DNA of 64,000 nucleotides from Fallopia convolvulus (lineage: Eukaryota > Streptophyta > Magnoliopsida > Caryophyllales > Polygonaceae): the NCBI GenBank assembly GCA_964016875.1, contig OZ024729.1:29160494-29224493 (forward strand), given 5' to 3'. How positions within the stretch are numbered: the stretch's first letter is position 1; every line of letters begins with the position of its first letter. The notes below the pieces were generated by a model, which was not told the origin of the DNA, ran no database searches, and saw only the letters and a list, made by a program, of their open reading frames with translations. Below are positions 23,457 to 36,314 of the stretch, in pieces. A program made the position numbers and the translations under genes.

Positions 23457-25795
23457 TGTAACACCCCGACTTCCGACGGGGCACTACTAAGAAATAGACC
23501 TTACTAGGTACTATTAAATAGGTTGACAACTACACTTTAGGATCTTGCAACGCGGGCACGACGAGAAAACGAAATAAAAACATCCAACCTTTCTTTTATA
23601 AAAATATAGAAAACGCAGTTATGCATGAATTCCCGAAAACCTAATTATAAATATCCTGAATCTGACGAATCATCACCAACAATAAAATCATTCGACGAAA
23701 ACAGAAGACAAGTCATCATACCAACTCTAACATATTAATAAAAATAACATCCTAAAAATAACACAACTAAACTATCGTAAAAATAATCCCATCCCACTAT
23801 GACACGCGCTCTTTACCGCTCCGGCCCGCCATCTGGCCTCGGTTCCTGCACGGCTCCCTGATTCATACCTGGAACTGAAAAATATTCCCCGAAGGGTCAG
23901 CGTCTAATCTACCAAGCTAGATAGAATACGGAAATTGTAGAACGTTTCGAAAACATTTCTAAAGTCAGCATACAAATCCTCAATCGCAATCATATCTCTA
24001 AAGGCCAATACCTAAATTAGTTATAATCAGTCACACAGAACCACATATGCATTCACAATTACAATCTCATAACACAACAATTCCTCCTTTTCCACAATCC
24101 GACTACCAAGGCGCTCATCACCGCGCCGAGTGCAGAGGCAGGCCCTCCCACTCCACTTCACAATCTCCCTTCTAACCCCGGGGCTAAGCCTCCACTGGAG
24201 CACTTGCCAAAAACACACAGATAATACTTTTCGTTTTGAAGGGGCACGGTTTCCCTGTCACACGGGTCAAAGTAGCCAACTCTTCCTCCACGCCAGCTAC
24301 GATGGGCCGTGTCGGAAACGGTACCAACACAGAGAAAACGTTCCAAAAATATCCTTCCGATAAAATACGTTCAAAACCATTTTACGCACACAACAATTCA
24401 AGAAGTTCAAACAATTTAAAAAAGGTACTCGGGACTAGTTCCCAAAACCCGCCCTACAATAATGATACGCAATCTAACAAGGTAGAGAAGAACCGAGCAA
24501 GTCGAAAAATGACTTACCTCGAACGAAGGATCCTCGGAAAGATGGAACTACGATCTCAAACGGAACGATTCCCTAAAGAATTATGAAGGGAAAGATTAAT
24601 TTAAGTACAAGCCGATATACCTAACTTTTATTAAGAAAATTCTAATTATTAGATATTAGAATGTGCTAATTATCCCCTTATAAAATTTATCCCAAAACTA
24701 ACAATCTAATTCACCCAACCCAACTAACAACATTAACAATAAAGGAACAATCCAGCCCAAATTCGAAACCCATCTCCCAGCCCAATATATAACAAGAAAT
24801 ATTTGTAAGCAAATCCAACCTAACCCACATTAGCAAGATTGGCCCAGCCCATTCGGCCTTCTCCAACTCTCACATTCCTCTCACTAACACGGTCAAAGAA
24901 AGCTATTGATTGACCAAGTGGAGCCCACCCCCCAACTCTTCTTCAACCTAGCGAAGAACCTGCACTTCGGCCGCGTCTTCTTCTTCCTCACGCCACGTCA
25001 ATCGGGAGCCCCTCGTCCGACTAATTCGCTCCCTCCGGCGAGTTCGTATCTTCGCCTAGCTGCACTTTCCCTTCCCGTCCGACAGCATCGAAGAAGAGCA
25101 GGGCTTTCGCTCTTGTTGATCTCCCCGCACCGCCTATCGATTCGGCCTCCACCCTTCGTACATGGAGCAGCGGCGCTCTCGGACCCCACCGCGGACGACC
25201 ACTGCGGCTTCCCCTGATCGGGCTCGTCGACGACGGCCAGCCCCGAACCGAATTTGTGGAATCGCTACTCCCTTACCCCGGACTCCACCCCACAACGTCC
25301 TAACCGAACCTAAAAGGAAACAGGGAGATAGAGCTTACCGGTGGTGTATTCCACGGCAATTGACGACGTCGCCGGTGGTGAATGCAAACACACGACGATA
25401 GGCGTGGATGATCGGCACAATTTGACCCCTCTCTCTGGCCTTCAACGCCGATCGGAACACGCAAAGAGGAGTGTTGGACGATGGTGAAGAACGATGAAGA
25501 TTTGATGCTGGGGCAATCGTGGGTCTTTCTCGGTTTATAAGGATCCGATATCTTTGAAAGATATAATTTGGTTAATTTGAAAGATATAATTTGGAAGATA
25601 TAGTTTATTCGTACCTAATTTGCTTGTGTATAAAAGATTTAGCTAGTATATAATTATTTACTCGGAGGTTGTAAAAACCGATCACTAATCAATTATTTTT
25701 ACGAGTTTACTTGCGGATCACGAAACCCAACTGCTAGTAAGCAAAGGAAACCCGTTTTCCGACTTACGAGACCTAAAACGAATACAAATATTACA
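23457..25795 (-). repeat. Chromovirus 3' LTR (left copy), 2,339 bp
   Basis: Compared by eye with the right LTR, I count about 14 substitutions and two 1-bp indels, all before position 24,935. The last 860 bp are identical. It is followed by AGAGT and copia flank instead of the element's interior, as a solo LTR would be. Short open frames inside it occur equally in both LTR copies and code for nothing recognisable. Confidence 0.93.
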
Positions 25796-25993
25796 AGAGT
25801 GAACTAAATAGACATAACAAAACCTCATAAGGTCATCAATGAACATTATGTAATAATTTTTTTTCTCAAAGATGGCGTTGCACGCAAGTCCCCTAAGTCT
25901 GAATGGACTAAGCCTAAGATCCCTTCTTTTCTTTCAATTGCCTTGAAAGGAAGCCTTGTTGTTTTTGTTAACAAGCAAGTTTTTGTTAACAAG
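25796..25993. repeat. Second copy of the chromovirus' right-hand copia flank
   Basis: Positions 25,796-25,983 are identical to 33,769-33,956, including the AGAGT target duplication and part of the copia integrase. They end in a short repeated TTTTTGTTAACAAG (25,980-25,993). Target DNA should not lie inside an element, so this was copied here after insertion or joined by the assembler. Confidence 0.9.
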
Positions 25994-26042
25994 GAAACCC
26001 GTTTTCCGACTTACGAGACCTAAAACGAATACAAATATTACA
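25991..26042 (-). repeat. LTR stub at the start of the chromovirus interior
   Basis: AAGGAAACCC through ATATTACA (26,042) is a 52-bp repeat of the LTR's end. It directly precedes the polypurine tract, so this is the remnant of the original left LTR. Confidence 0.85.
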
Positions 26043-26059
26043 TACTACCCCCCTTAAGG
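26043..26059 (-). promoter_or_regulatory. Polypurine tract of the chromovirus
   Basis: On the minus strand CTTAAGGGGGGTAGTA immediately precedes the LTR stub. Such tracts prime plus-strand DNA synthesis in LTR elements. Confidence 0.75.
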
Positions 26060-26285
26060 AAGTTTCGTCCCGAAACTTGATTACGAAGAAAAGATATTCG
26101 AGGTCTTCACAAACCTCTCCCCCTTAGAGAGGTTCGTCCTCGAACCAGAATTGATTGATAACGATAGTCGTAACCAGTATTAGCCATCCAAAACATACAG
26201 CACGTCAATTAAAAATTAAACAGTCAAACAAACAAATCAGACAACCAAGAATCACGAAGCAAACATCGAATCTGAACTCAACACA

Positions 26286-29200
26286 CTAATTACTAACCTT
26301 CCCCTCAAACGCCTCTACTAAACCCGGGTAGATCTCTGGATAACTCTCACTTATCCTGGACTCCGTCTCCCAAGTGGCCTCCTCGACTCCCCGTCGAGAC
26401 CACTGAATCAACACCAGAGGAATCTCCTTGTTCCGCAGCTTCTTCATTCGTCGATCTAAAATCTTCAGCGGTTGTTCCCGGAAAGTGTGATCTGGTTCTA
26501 CCACCAAATCCTCATAATTCAGTCTGTGACTAGGATCCGGGACATACTGTCTCAGCTGTGAAACATGGAATACAGGGTGCACTCCTTCCAAAGCAGGTGG
26601 CAATGCTAGCCTGTAAGCCACCTCGCCTACTCTCTCCAGAATCTCGAACGGACCGATATATCGGGGACTCAGCTTCCCTTTTACCCCGAATCTCCTTACC
26701 CCGCGGGTAGGCGATACTCTCAGTCAGATGTGAGTTCCTACCTCAAACTCCAACGGTCTACGCCTCTTATCTGCATAGGACTTCTGACGACTCTGAGCAG
26801 CTAACATTCTCTCCTTGATTAAGGCCACTTTCCCGATCGTCTCCTCCATCATCTGTGGCCTCTCACCTGTTACATCCGAGGGATCATCCCAACACAGCGG
26901 TGTCCTACACTTCCGACCATATAAGGCCTCATAAGGAGCCATCTGAATCGACGAATGCCAGCTGTTATTATATGCAAACTCCACCAAAGCCAAGTGATCC
27001 GACCACTGACCTCCCCAGTCTAATACGCAGGACCTCAGCATGTCCTCCAACGTTTGAATCGTCCTCTCTGTCTGACCGTCTGACTGCGGATGGTAAGCAG
27101 TCGTGAAATGTAATCTCGTCCCCAATGCCTCATGCACCTGCTGCCAATATCTGGAAGTAAAACGCCCATCTCGGTCCGAAACAATCGTCTTAGGCACTCT
27201 GTGCAGTCTAACTATCTGATTAATAAACACCTCCACTAACTTGCTCACTTGCCATGTCTCCCTGATAAGCAAAAAGCGAGCAGTCTTCGTCAGTCTATCT
27301 ACTACTACCCAAATGGCATCATGGCCTCTGCTGAGTCTCAAACCTGTGACGAAATCCATAGAAATGTCCTCCCACTTCCATTCTGGAATAGGAAGTGACT
27401 GAAGCATTCCTCCGGGTCTCTGATGCTCGATCTTCACCTGCTGGCAGACCTAACATTTAGCGACGAATCTCGCTACATCCGGCTTCATGCCATCCCACCA
27501 GTAAAATTGTCGCAAATCCTTGTACATCTTACTCGCCCCGGGGTGGATTGAGTAAGGTGTAGCATGAGCCTCTTGCAAAATCTTCTGCCTCAACTCTGCA
27601 TCTCGAGGCACACAAATCCGACCGCGTAAACACAAAATACCATCTGCTCTCTCTGCAAAGTCAGGTGCCTCTCCACGGCTCAATCTCTGCCTCAGATCCT
27701 GAATCATTGGGCAATCTTCCTGCTTCTGTCTTACTTCTTCAAGTAAAGACGGCCGACATTCTAGGGCTCTCAGACTGCCCTGATAACGCTGAATTTGTAC
27801 CTCAATACCGTACCTCATCAGCTCTCTCTGTAACTCTGGCTGAACTGTCAAATGAGCCAACATTTGCTCTTGAGGCGTCTTCCTACTGAGGGCATCGACG
27901 ACCACATTCGCTTTCCCTGGGTGGTAAAGGATCTCAAGGTCATAGTCTTTCAATAACTCAATCCATCTCCTCTGTCGCATATTCAACTCCCTCTGAGTGA
28001 AGATGTACTTGAGGCTCTTATGATCCGTCATTACTTTGCAGGTACTCCCATACAAGTAATGACGCCAAATCTTCAGAGCATGTACCACAGCTGCCAACTC
28101 CAAATCATGAGTAGGGTAATTCTGCTCGTTCGGCTTCAACTGTCTGGAGGCATAGGCAATCACTCTGTCCCCCTGCATCAGCACACAGCCCAGGCCTACC
28201 TTGGAGGCGTCACTGTAAATCACAAAATCCTCATTCCCTTGAGGGAGAGCAAGTATAGGAGCCGAAGTCAACCTCCTCTTCAGCTCGTCAAAACTCCGCT
28301 GACAGGCATCATTCCACTCAAAGCGAGTGGTCTTCTTAAGCAAGTTGGTAAGTGGTTGGGCTATCCGGGAAAACCCTTCCACAAACCTTCTGTAATACCC
28401 TGCTAATCCTAGAAAGCTCCGCATCTCCTTCACATTCTTCGGAGGTTCCCATGCCTTTACAGCTTCAATCTTTGCAGGATCCACCATAACTCCTTTGGCA
28501 GATACCACGTGACCTAAAAAGGTAACCTCAGGCAGCCAGAAATCACACTTGGACAGCTTAGCAAACAACCGATGATGTCTCAGTACTCCCAACACTAGCC
28601 TGAGATGTTCGGCGTGCTCCTCCTTACTCCTGGAGTAGATCAGAATGTCATCAATGAACACTACTACAAATCGGTCCAAGTAGTCTATAAACACCCGGTT
28701 CATCAGCTCCATAAATACAGCGGGTGCATTCGTCAGTCCGAACGGCATCACTACAAACTCATAATGCCCATATCTCGTTCGGAAAGCCGTCTTAGGAATA
28801 TCCTCTTCTCGTATCCTCAGCTGGTGATATCCCGGCCTCAAATCCACTTTGGAGAACACAGTAGCCCCCTACAATTGATCCAGCAAATCATCAATACGTG
28901 GCAGCGGATACTTGTTCTTGATGGTAACTCGATTCAACTCCCGATAATTGATACACAGACGGAGAGAACCATCCTTCTTCTTCACAAACAGAACTGGAGC
29001 TCCCCATGGCGACGCACTCGGTTGTACGTAACCTTTCTCCAACAGCTCCTCCAATTGTGCCTTCAGCTCCTGCATCTCCATCGGGGCCATGCGATATGGG
29101 GCTCTCGAAATCGGCCTCGTTTGAGGCTCCAACTCAATCCCAAAGTCTACCTCTCTCTGAGGAGGTAATCTTGGAAGTTCCTCGGGAAAAACGTCCTCAA

Positions 29201-31181
29201 ACTCGCACACTACTGGTATGTCCTGAATGTGCGGTCCCTCCTTGTCCCCCTGTAGGACATAACACCAATATCCTACACATCCATCACTGAGCAACTTGGC
29301 GGCCTTTACCATACTAATCACCGATCCGGACCCCTCCTGCTCTAACTCCTGACATACATGTCTGGTCCCATCATCTGCGGTCACTGTAATTGTACCCTTG
29401 TGTGCATCCAAAACTGCTCGATAACGTATCATCCAGTCCATCCCCAGAATCACGTCATCATCTGGCGACAACTGCATTACTATAAAATCCGCATACCAAT
29501 CCATATTCCCTATTCTAATAGGGCACTGTAAAATCTCCTTATTCCCTCTCACTTTACTACCGTCAGGCAGCCCCACAACAAAAGACACCCCCTTAGTGCA
29601 AGTCAGTCCTAGTCTAGTCACGCAAGCAGAAGACATAAAAGAATGGGTAGCACCCGTATCAAACAGTATATGAACAGGTCTAGACTGAATCCAGATCGTA
29701 CCTGTAGCAGTCGGCGCGTGTAAGGCGTCAACTCTCCTCATCTGGAACATACGAGGCTGATTGCCCCCAGTAGTACTAACTCCTACGCCGCGTCCTCTGC
29801 CCTGGCTCGGTGCCTGCTGAAACTGCTGAGGCTGACGACGAGGCATCTGGTTCACCGTTCCCGGTGAAGATCCCTGTGAAGGTGCTCCAACAGTACAGTA
29901 CTGCTGTAAATGGCCAGGCTTCCCACAACTGAAGCAACTCCTGACTGGCTTCGGACACTGACTCCTCAAATGAGCAGTGCTTCCACAGTTGAAGCACTCT
30001 CTCAGCCCTCCAGTGGACTGACTCTGACGACGCTGGTCCTGACGACCTTGTGTCTGAAACCCTGATTGTTGCGGCTGAGAAGAGCCGTGACGACTATCTC
30101 TCCTAGGTTCTGCCGGGGCAGACAACTTCTGCCTCTTGCTCCCAATGGTATGCACCTCTAGCTGACTCTGTCGGGTCGTAGCCATAGCATAAGCCAGAGC
30201 AGACTGCTGAACATCTGCCAATGTCGCAAGTCGGAGACCAGACACATAAGCACGTAAATGCGGCTGCAACCTTTTTAGAAAGGTTGCAATCTTCAACTCC
30301 TCAGTAGGGGCAACATTTGGCACCGTTGCCAACTCTTGATGAAACTTCAGAATAGTCTCAGATACTGTGATATTTTCGGGTCCAGCATCCCGAAAAGCAG
30401 CCTCCCGAGCCGCCCTCACCACCGGAGGACAATACTGATCTCGAATCTGCCTCTCAAACTCCTCGAAAGTCGCCTCAGTCCGGTGATCCCTACATAACTC
30501 CCACCAGTCAAAAGCACTTTCCTGTAGCAGACTTTGTACTAAGGACACCTTCCGCTCCTCCGGTGCCTTAATGGAATCCAACGCAGATTTCACCCTCCTC
30601 AACCACTACTCTACGTCAGAACCCTGAGCTCCAGCAAAATTCGGCACTCCAGTCTTCCTAAACTCCGCGAGCCACTTGTCAGGCTGAGGCTCGCGATACT
30701 GTCTCCTCGGTTCAACCACATGATCAGCTACCACTGGTCCTCCTGAATCTGGCATTGCTCCTAACTGAGCAGCCAAAATAGAATCTGGTCCTGGTGCCCT
30801 CCTCTCAGCTCCTTGTTGCCCCGCAACTGCGTTCAGATTCGGTGCAGCTCCTGCACCCATCAAAGTCTGCAATAACAGCTGGATTGCAGCGTTCACCTCT
30901 GGGGCCAATCCTGCTGGTGGTACTCCTCCTCCTACTTGAGCCCCGTTTGCTGGGGGAACACCTCCAGCGACAGATGCGCTATCCTCACGATGAACAACAA
31001 CAGCCACATCCTGACTCTCAGCAACCTCCTCCTGGTTGATATCTTGTTGTACCTCTGGCTCAACATCTACAGGGGCCTCTCCCCTACCCCTGCCACGGCC
31101 CTGGCCTCGGCCTCTACCGCGGCCTCTCCCTCGGCCTCTTCCATTGGCTTCAGCAGCTCTTGCTCTGGTTGGTGGGGCCAT
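26286..31181 (-). pseudogene. Chromovirus gag-pol polyprotein with four in-frame stops
   Basis: One continuous frame of about 1,630 codons runs from ATG at 31,181 to TAG at 26,286. In order it has a glycine/arginine-rich start, the retrotransposon gag domain, two zinc knuckles (CFNCGSTAHLRSQC and CFSCGKPGHLQQYC) and a protease with DTGATHS. RT follows with VDLRPGYHQ and FIDDIL, then RNase H, the HHCC-type integrase finger, an integrase core (D, D, E with SDRDGRF), and a C-terminal chromodomain (ILDRR, WETE). The chromodomain directs integration in this group. Stops interrupt it at 30,606-30,608, 28,869-28,871 and 27,450-27,452 (TAG) and at 26,721-26,723 (TGA). There is no frameshift, so decay is recent. 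Confidence 0.93.
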
Positions 31182-31415
31182 CTATAACAGAAGTCCCACA
31201 GTCAAAACTTAAACCTTCTACTTATTAACGTAATTCTTTCTATTCTACGTGAGGTCCTTCGGCTGATGGGGCGGAGTCGCGACGTGTCACCTACCCACTA
31301 TATGCAACATGCCTACCCCAGTTAAAAACATTTTGAAAACACCGGCCGGTTTTGGTTTTAAGTCGGACCTCGGGTACTCTTTGTTGGTCAGTTCCATGTG
31401 CCCTGTTGTCAACCT

Positions 31416-31428
31416 GGCTCTGATACCA
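31416..31428 (-). promoter_or_regulatory. Primer binding site, initiator tRNA-Met type
   Basis: On the minus strand TGGTATCAGAGCC lies three bases inside the 5' LTR. It matches the complement of the 3' end of plant initiator tRNA-Met, the usual primer for this group. Confidence 0.9.
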
Positions 31429-31431
31429 ATT

Positions 31432-33768
31432 TGTAACACCCCGACTTCCGACGGGGCACTACTAAGAAATAGACCTTACTAGGTACTATTAAATAGGTTG
31501 ACAACTACACTTTAGGATCTTGCAACGCGGGCACGACGAGAAAACGAAATAAAAACATCCAACCTTTCTTTTATAAAAATATAGAAAACACAGTTATGCA
31601 TGAATTCCCGAAAACCTAATTATAAATATCCTGAATCTGACGAATCATCACCAACAATAAAATCATTCGACGAAAACAGAAGACAAGTCATCATACCAAC
31701 TCTAACATATTAATAAAAATAACATCCTAAAAATAACACAACTAAACTATCGTAAAAACAATCCCATCCCACTATGACACGCGCTCTTTACCGCTCCGGC
31801 CCGCCATCTGGCCTCGGTTCCTGCACGGCTCCCTGATTCATACCTGGAACTGAAAAATATTCCCCGAAGGGTCAGCGTCTAATCTACCAAGCTAGATAGA
31901 ATACGGAAATTGTAGAACGTTTCGAAATCATTTCTAAAGTCAACATACAAATCCTCAATCGCAATCATATCTCTAAAGGCCAATACCTAAATTAGTTATA
32001 ATCAGTCACACAGAACCACATATGCATTCACAATTACAATCTCATAACACAACAATTCCTCCTTTTCCACAATCCGACTACCAAGGCGCTCATCACCGCG
32101 CCGAGTGCAGATGCAGGCCCTCCCACTCCACTTCACAATCTCCCTTCTAACCCCGGGGCTAAGCCTCCACTAGAGCACTTGCCAAAAACACACAGATAAT
32201 ACTTTTCGTTTTGAAGGGGCACGATTTCCCTATCACACGGGTCAAAGTAGCCAACTCTTCCTCCACGCCAGCTACGATGGGCCGTGTCGAAACGGTACCA
32301 ACACAGAGAAAACGTTCCAAAAATATCCTTCCGATAAAATACGTTCAAAACCATTTTACGCACACAACAATTCAAGAAGTTCAAACAATTTAAAAAAGGT
32401 ACTCGGGACTAGTTCCCAAAACCCGCCCTACAATAACGATACGCAATCTAACAAGGTAGAGAAGAACCGAGCAAGTCGAAAAACGACTTACCTCGAACGA
32501 AGGATCCTCGGAAAGACGGAACTACGATCTCAAACGGAATGATTCCCTAAAGAATTATGAAGGGAAAGATTAATTTAAGTACAAGCCGATATACCTAACT
32601 TTTATTAAGAAAATTCTAATTATTAGATATTAGAATGTGCTAATTAGCCCCTTATAAAATTTATCCCAAAACTAACAATCTAATTCACCCAACCCAACTA
32701 ACAACATTAACAATAAAGGAACAATCCAGCCCAAATTCGAAACCCATCTCCCAGCCCAATATATAACAAGAAATATTTGTAAGCAAATCCAACCCAACCC
32801 ACATTAGCAAGATTGGCCCAGCCCATTCGGCCTTCTCCAACTCTCACATTCCTCTCACTAACACGGTCAAAGAAAGCTATTGATTGACCAAGTGGAGCCC
32901 ACCCCCAACTCTTCTTCAACCTAGCGAAGAACCTGCACTTCGGCCGCGTCTTCTTCTTCCTCACGCCACGTCAATCGGGAGCCCCTCGTCCGACTAATTC
33001 GCTCCCTCCGGCGAGTTCGTATCTTCGCCTAGCTGCACTTTCCCTTCCCGTCCGACAGCATCGAAGAAGAGCAGGGCTTTCGCTCTTGTTGATCTCCCCG
33101 CACCGCCTATCGATTCGGCCTCCACCCTTCGTACATGGAGCAGCGGCGCTCTCGGACCCCACCGCGGACGACCACTGCGGCTTCCCCTGATCGGGCTCGT
33201 CGACGACGGCCAGCCCCGAACCGAATTTGTGGAATCGCTACTCCCTTACCCCGGACTCCACCCCACAACGTCCTAACCGAACCTAAAAGGAAACAGGGAG
33301 ATAGAGCTTACCGGTGGTGTATTCCACGGCAATTGACGACGTCGCCGGTGGTGAATGCAAACACACGACGATAGGCGTGGATGATCGGCACAATTTGACC
33401 CCTCTCTCTGGCCTTCAACGCCGATCGGAACACGCAAAGAGGAGTGTTGGACGATGGTGAAGAACGATGAAGATTTGATGCTGGGGCAATCGTGGGTCTT
33501 TCTCGGTTTATAAGGATCCGATATCTTTGAAAGATATAATTTGGTTAATTTGAAAGATATAATTTGGAAGATATAGTTTATTCGTACCTAATTTGCTTGT
33601 GTATAAAAGATTTAGCTAGTATATAATTATTTACTCGGAGGTTGTAAAAACCGATCACTAATCAATTATTTTTACGAGTTTACTTGCGGATCACGAAACC
33701 CAACTGCTAGTAAGCAAAGGAAACCCGTTTTCCGACTTACGAGACCTAAAACGAATACAAATATTACA
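31432..33768 (-). repeat. Chromovirus 5' LTR (right copy), 2,337 bp
   Basis: It runs from TGTAACACC to ATATTACA, followed by AGAGT. Being at the 5' side of the minus-strand element it would carry the promoter. I could not place a convincing TATA box. Confidence 0.95.
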
Positions 33769-33773
33769 AGAGT

Positions 33774-34436
33774 GAACTAAATAGACATAACAAAACCTCA
33801 TAAGGTCATCAATGAACATTATGTAATAATTTTTTTTCTCAAAGATGGCGTTGCACGCAAGTCCCCTAAGTCTGAATGGACTAAGCCTAAGATCCCTTCT
33901 TTTCTTTCAATTGCCTTGAAAGGAAGCCTTGTTGTTTTTGTTAACAAGCAAGTTTTGCACTTTTCATTTGTTGGTTCAAAGTTAGAAATTATGTTATCTT
34001 TTGCTATATCCAACTTATGTTTCATATGTACATGTCCCAACCTTGCATGCCAAAGATCATACAATGAATCATTCAACACAATCATGTAATCAAACATAAC
34101 TTTATTGTCCAACATATTTCTTTTGTTTCAACAAAAAAAACATATTATTTTTGTAATGGACTAAGCCTGCAAACACACTAACCCTACTTATAACTAGACG
34201 ACCAGCCTCGAAAACCAATCGATATCCTAACTTATTTAAAGCACCACCACTAACTACATTCTTTTGAATGGTTGGTGCATACAATACATTATGTAAAATA
34301 AGTTCTTGTCCACTAGCAAAGTGAAGATGTACGTCTCCTTTTCCTAAGACTAGAGTCATTGACTTGTTCCCCATGTAAAGAACCAAGCCTTCCTCTACAT
34401 CCTTCATGTGCTTGAACCATCTCTTATCCATGCACA
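33774..34436 (-). pseudogene. Ty1/copia remnant: end of protease, GAG-pre-integrase and integrase start
   Basis: Read leftward, the frame begins in the protease just after its active site (VCMDKRWF) and passes the YAPTIQKNVVSGG region. It then reaches the zinc-binding HARLGHVH...CKTCLLTK block and the integrase entry LVHSDLG. It is interrupted on both sides: by the hAT-like element at 34,437 and by the chromovirus at 33,768. At least one frameshift near 34,105 separates the two parts. Confidence 0.88.
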
Positions 34437-35161
34437 CAGTGGCGGAGCCAGAAAAAATTGAAAGAGGGGGCAAGATTAATTGTATCTAAGATAATATATT
34501 ATTATTATTATTATTATTATTTTATTTAAATAATAATAAATATTAATATAAATGTGAGTATATATAATGATAGTGTAGTAAAATAGTAATTGATTATATA
34601 TAATATTAAAATATAAATTTAATTATGTAAAAGAAAGTTATTTTTTATCTCTATTCTAATAGAAAAAAGTAATTAAACAACCAAGAATTTACTATTAAAT
34701 AAACTTATTAAATAACAATTAGATACATTTAAAAATTTTCTATTTTTACTTTACCATCCTAGTAACTGCATTTTTATAAAATCAATAAGGTATTGAACTT
34801 ATCTATCAAGCTAAGTATAAACTCGAGTTTGATTTATTTAATAAGCATAAACATAAAAATGAAAAAGAAAACTACACTACAACAGAGTACACGATTTCAA
34901 GTCAAAAAGAAAAAAGAAAGGAAAAAAGGGAAAAGAAAGCGTACACGATTTCAAGTTAAAAAGAAAAAGAAAGGAAAAAAAGGAAAAGAAAGCGGTTGCA
35001 CGATTTGAACACAGGACCATAGAATACAATAGAGGGAAAGACAACCACTTACACTATGTGCTTTATTTCTCCTACATTGGAATTGAATATATAATAAATG
35101 TACATAACGACTGGGAGAGAGGGGGAGACCGCCCCCCTTCGCCCCCTTGGATCCACCTTTG
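34437..35161. mobile_element. hAT-like non-autonomous element, 725 bp
   Basis: It has terminal inverted repeats CAGTGGCGGAGCCAG (left) and CAAAGGTGGATCCAAG (right end, inverted). The 8-bp target duplication CATGCACA lies at 34,429-34,436 and 35,162-35,169. It sits within the copia protease codons directly after THVCM, which read on when it is removed. The interior holds two copies of an A/G-rich CACGATTTCAAGTTAAAAAG block (34,890-34,995). No transposase. Confidence 0.85.
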
Positions 35162-36237
35162 CATGCACACGTGGGTGGTGGCTCCCGAGTCAAGCCACCA
35201 AATCAGATTTTCATCCTTCAAAACAAGACATTGTTCAATGTTAGAAACACTAAATAAAGAATCATTTTTACATAAACCAAATTCAATTGGATTACCTTGG
35301 CCGAGGCTTGCGCCCGAGCCCGGCGTCGAAGCCGACACGCCTTTGTCCTTGTTATTAGCCTTAGATCTACAATCCCACTTCAATTCATCTGGCCAGGTTT
35401 TCCACATTTCTAACATGCCCCTTTGAACTTAGCCTTCTTGATTGGGCCTTGCTTATTGCCGCTGCCGCCCTTGGATCACTTTGACTCTTTGAGCCCTTGT
35501 CGTCTCTACCCTTGCCTTCCTCCATAGTGTTCACCGAATGGATAAACTTGTCCTCAGATTCCTTCCCCTTGTCATTCACCTTAAACTCTTCCTCCATCCA
35601 AAGATGAGAACCTAATTGGATAAGATTCATGTCCAACTTTGAATGCTTTAGGAGATATTTAGCCTCCTTCCATGAATGAGGCAACTTGTCGACTATGGAA
35701 GAAATGACAAACTTCTCATCCAAGTTGATCCCATGTTGGGTTAATTGTCCCAAAATCGGAAGCAACTTGTGGTATTGGTCCATCACCGGTCTAGACTCCA
35801 CCATCTTGTAATTGTTTAAATTAGACACAAAAAACTTCTTAGAAGAAGCGTCGTCCGCCAAGAACTTGGCTTCTAGTGCTTCCCACAAAACTCGAGAGGA
35901 CTCGAGATTTTGATACACATCAAATAGGGAGTCGGACATGCCATTTAGGATGTCTCCACGACAAATATAGTCGTTGTTCTCCCATTTCTTAAAATGCCTA
36001 TGCTGAAGCGTTATGGCATTCCTTTCGGTAACTTGTTCTTCGTTCTCAACATCGAGCACCTCTGGAATAGTGGTGACACCTCGGGACACGGTGTCAAGAG
36101 CATGTATGCCGCTTTCAAGAAGTGAGCACGAAGTGAATCTTCTTTTGCCATCGACAGAAATCTTGCCCTTCAAACTTCTCAAGTTTCACGAATTTGGAGG
36201 CTATTTCCTCGAACGATGCTTCCCTCGTTCTTGCCAT
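35162..36237 (-). pseudogene. Ty1/copia gag and protease start
   Basis: ATG at 36,237 opens a frame beginning MARTREASFEEIASKF, the usual start of copia gag. A frameshift near 36,170 follows. From about 36,010 the UBN2-type gag domain is clear (WENNDYICRGDILNGMSDSLFDVYQ). The zinc knuckle near 35,390 has lost cysteines. The protease active site LDSGATTH lies just before the hAT insertion at 35,161. The basic and acidic tract at about 35,480-35,560 is normal for the linker. Confidence 0.85.
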
Positions 36238-36314
36238 GCATTTTTTACAACCTTTCAAAATAAAACAACAAAAACCAGTAAAATAACTGTTGAAGATTGT
36301 TAGTTGTAGGTTAT

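Larger units (their letters stand above)
23457..33768 (-). mobile_element. Ty3/gypsy chromovirus (Tekay/Del-like) inserted in the copia element
   Basis: Both LTRs begin TGTAACACCCC and end ATATTACA on the plus strand. The 5-bp target duplication AGAGT lies at 23,452-23,456 and 33,769-33,773. The flanking copia integrase frame reads on correctly once the element is removed. The coding order is gag, protease, RT, RNase H, integrase, chromodomain on the minus strand. The left end is abnormal: a full LTR, 188 bp of duplicated copia flank, and then a 52-bp LTR stub precede the internal region. Confidence 0.95.

Noticed and set aside
24998..25401. Open frames of 60-80 codons within the LTR, repeated at 32,971-33,374
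   Set aside because: They are identical only because the LTRs are; they lie on opposite strands, overlap each other, and show no domain.
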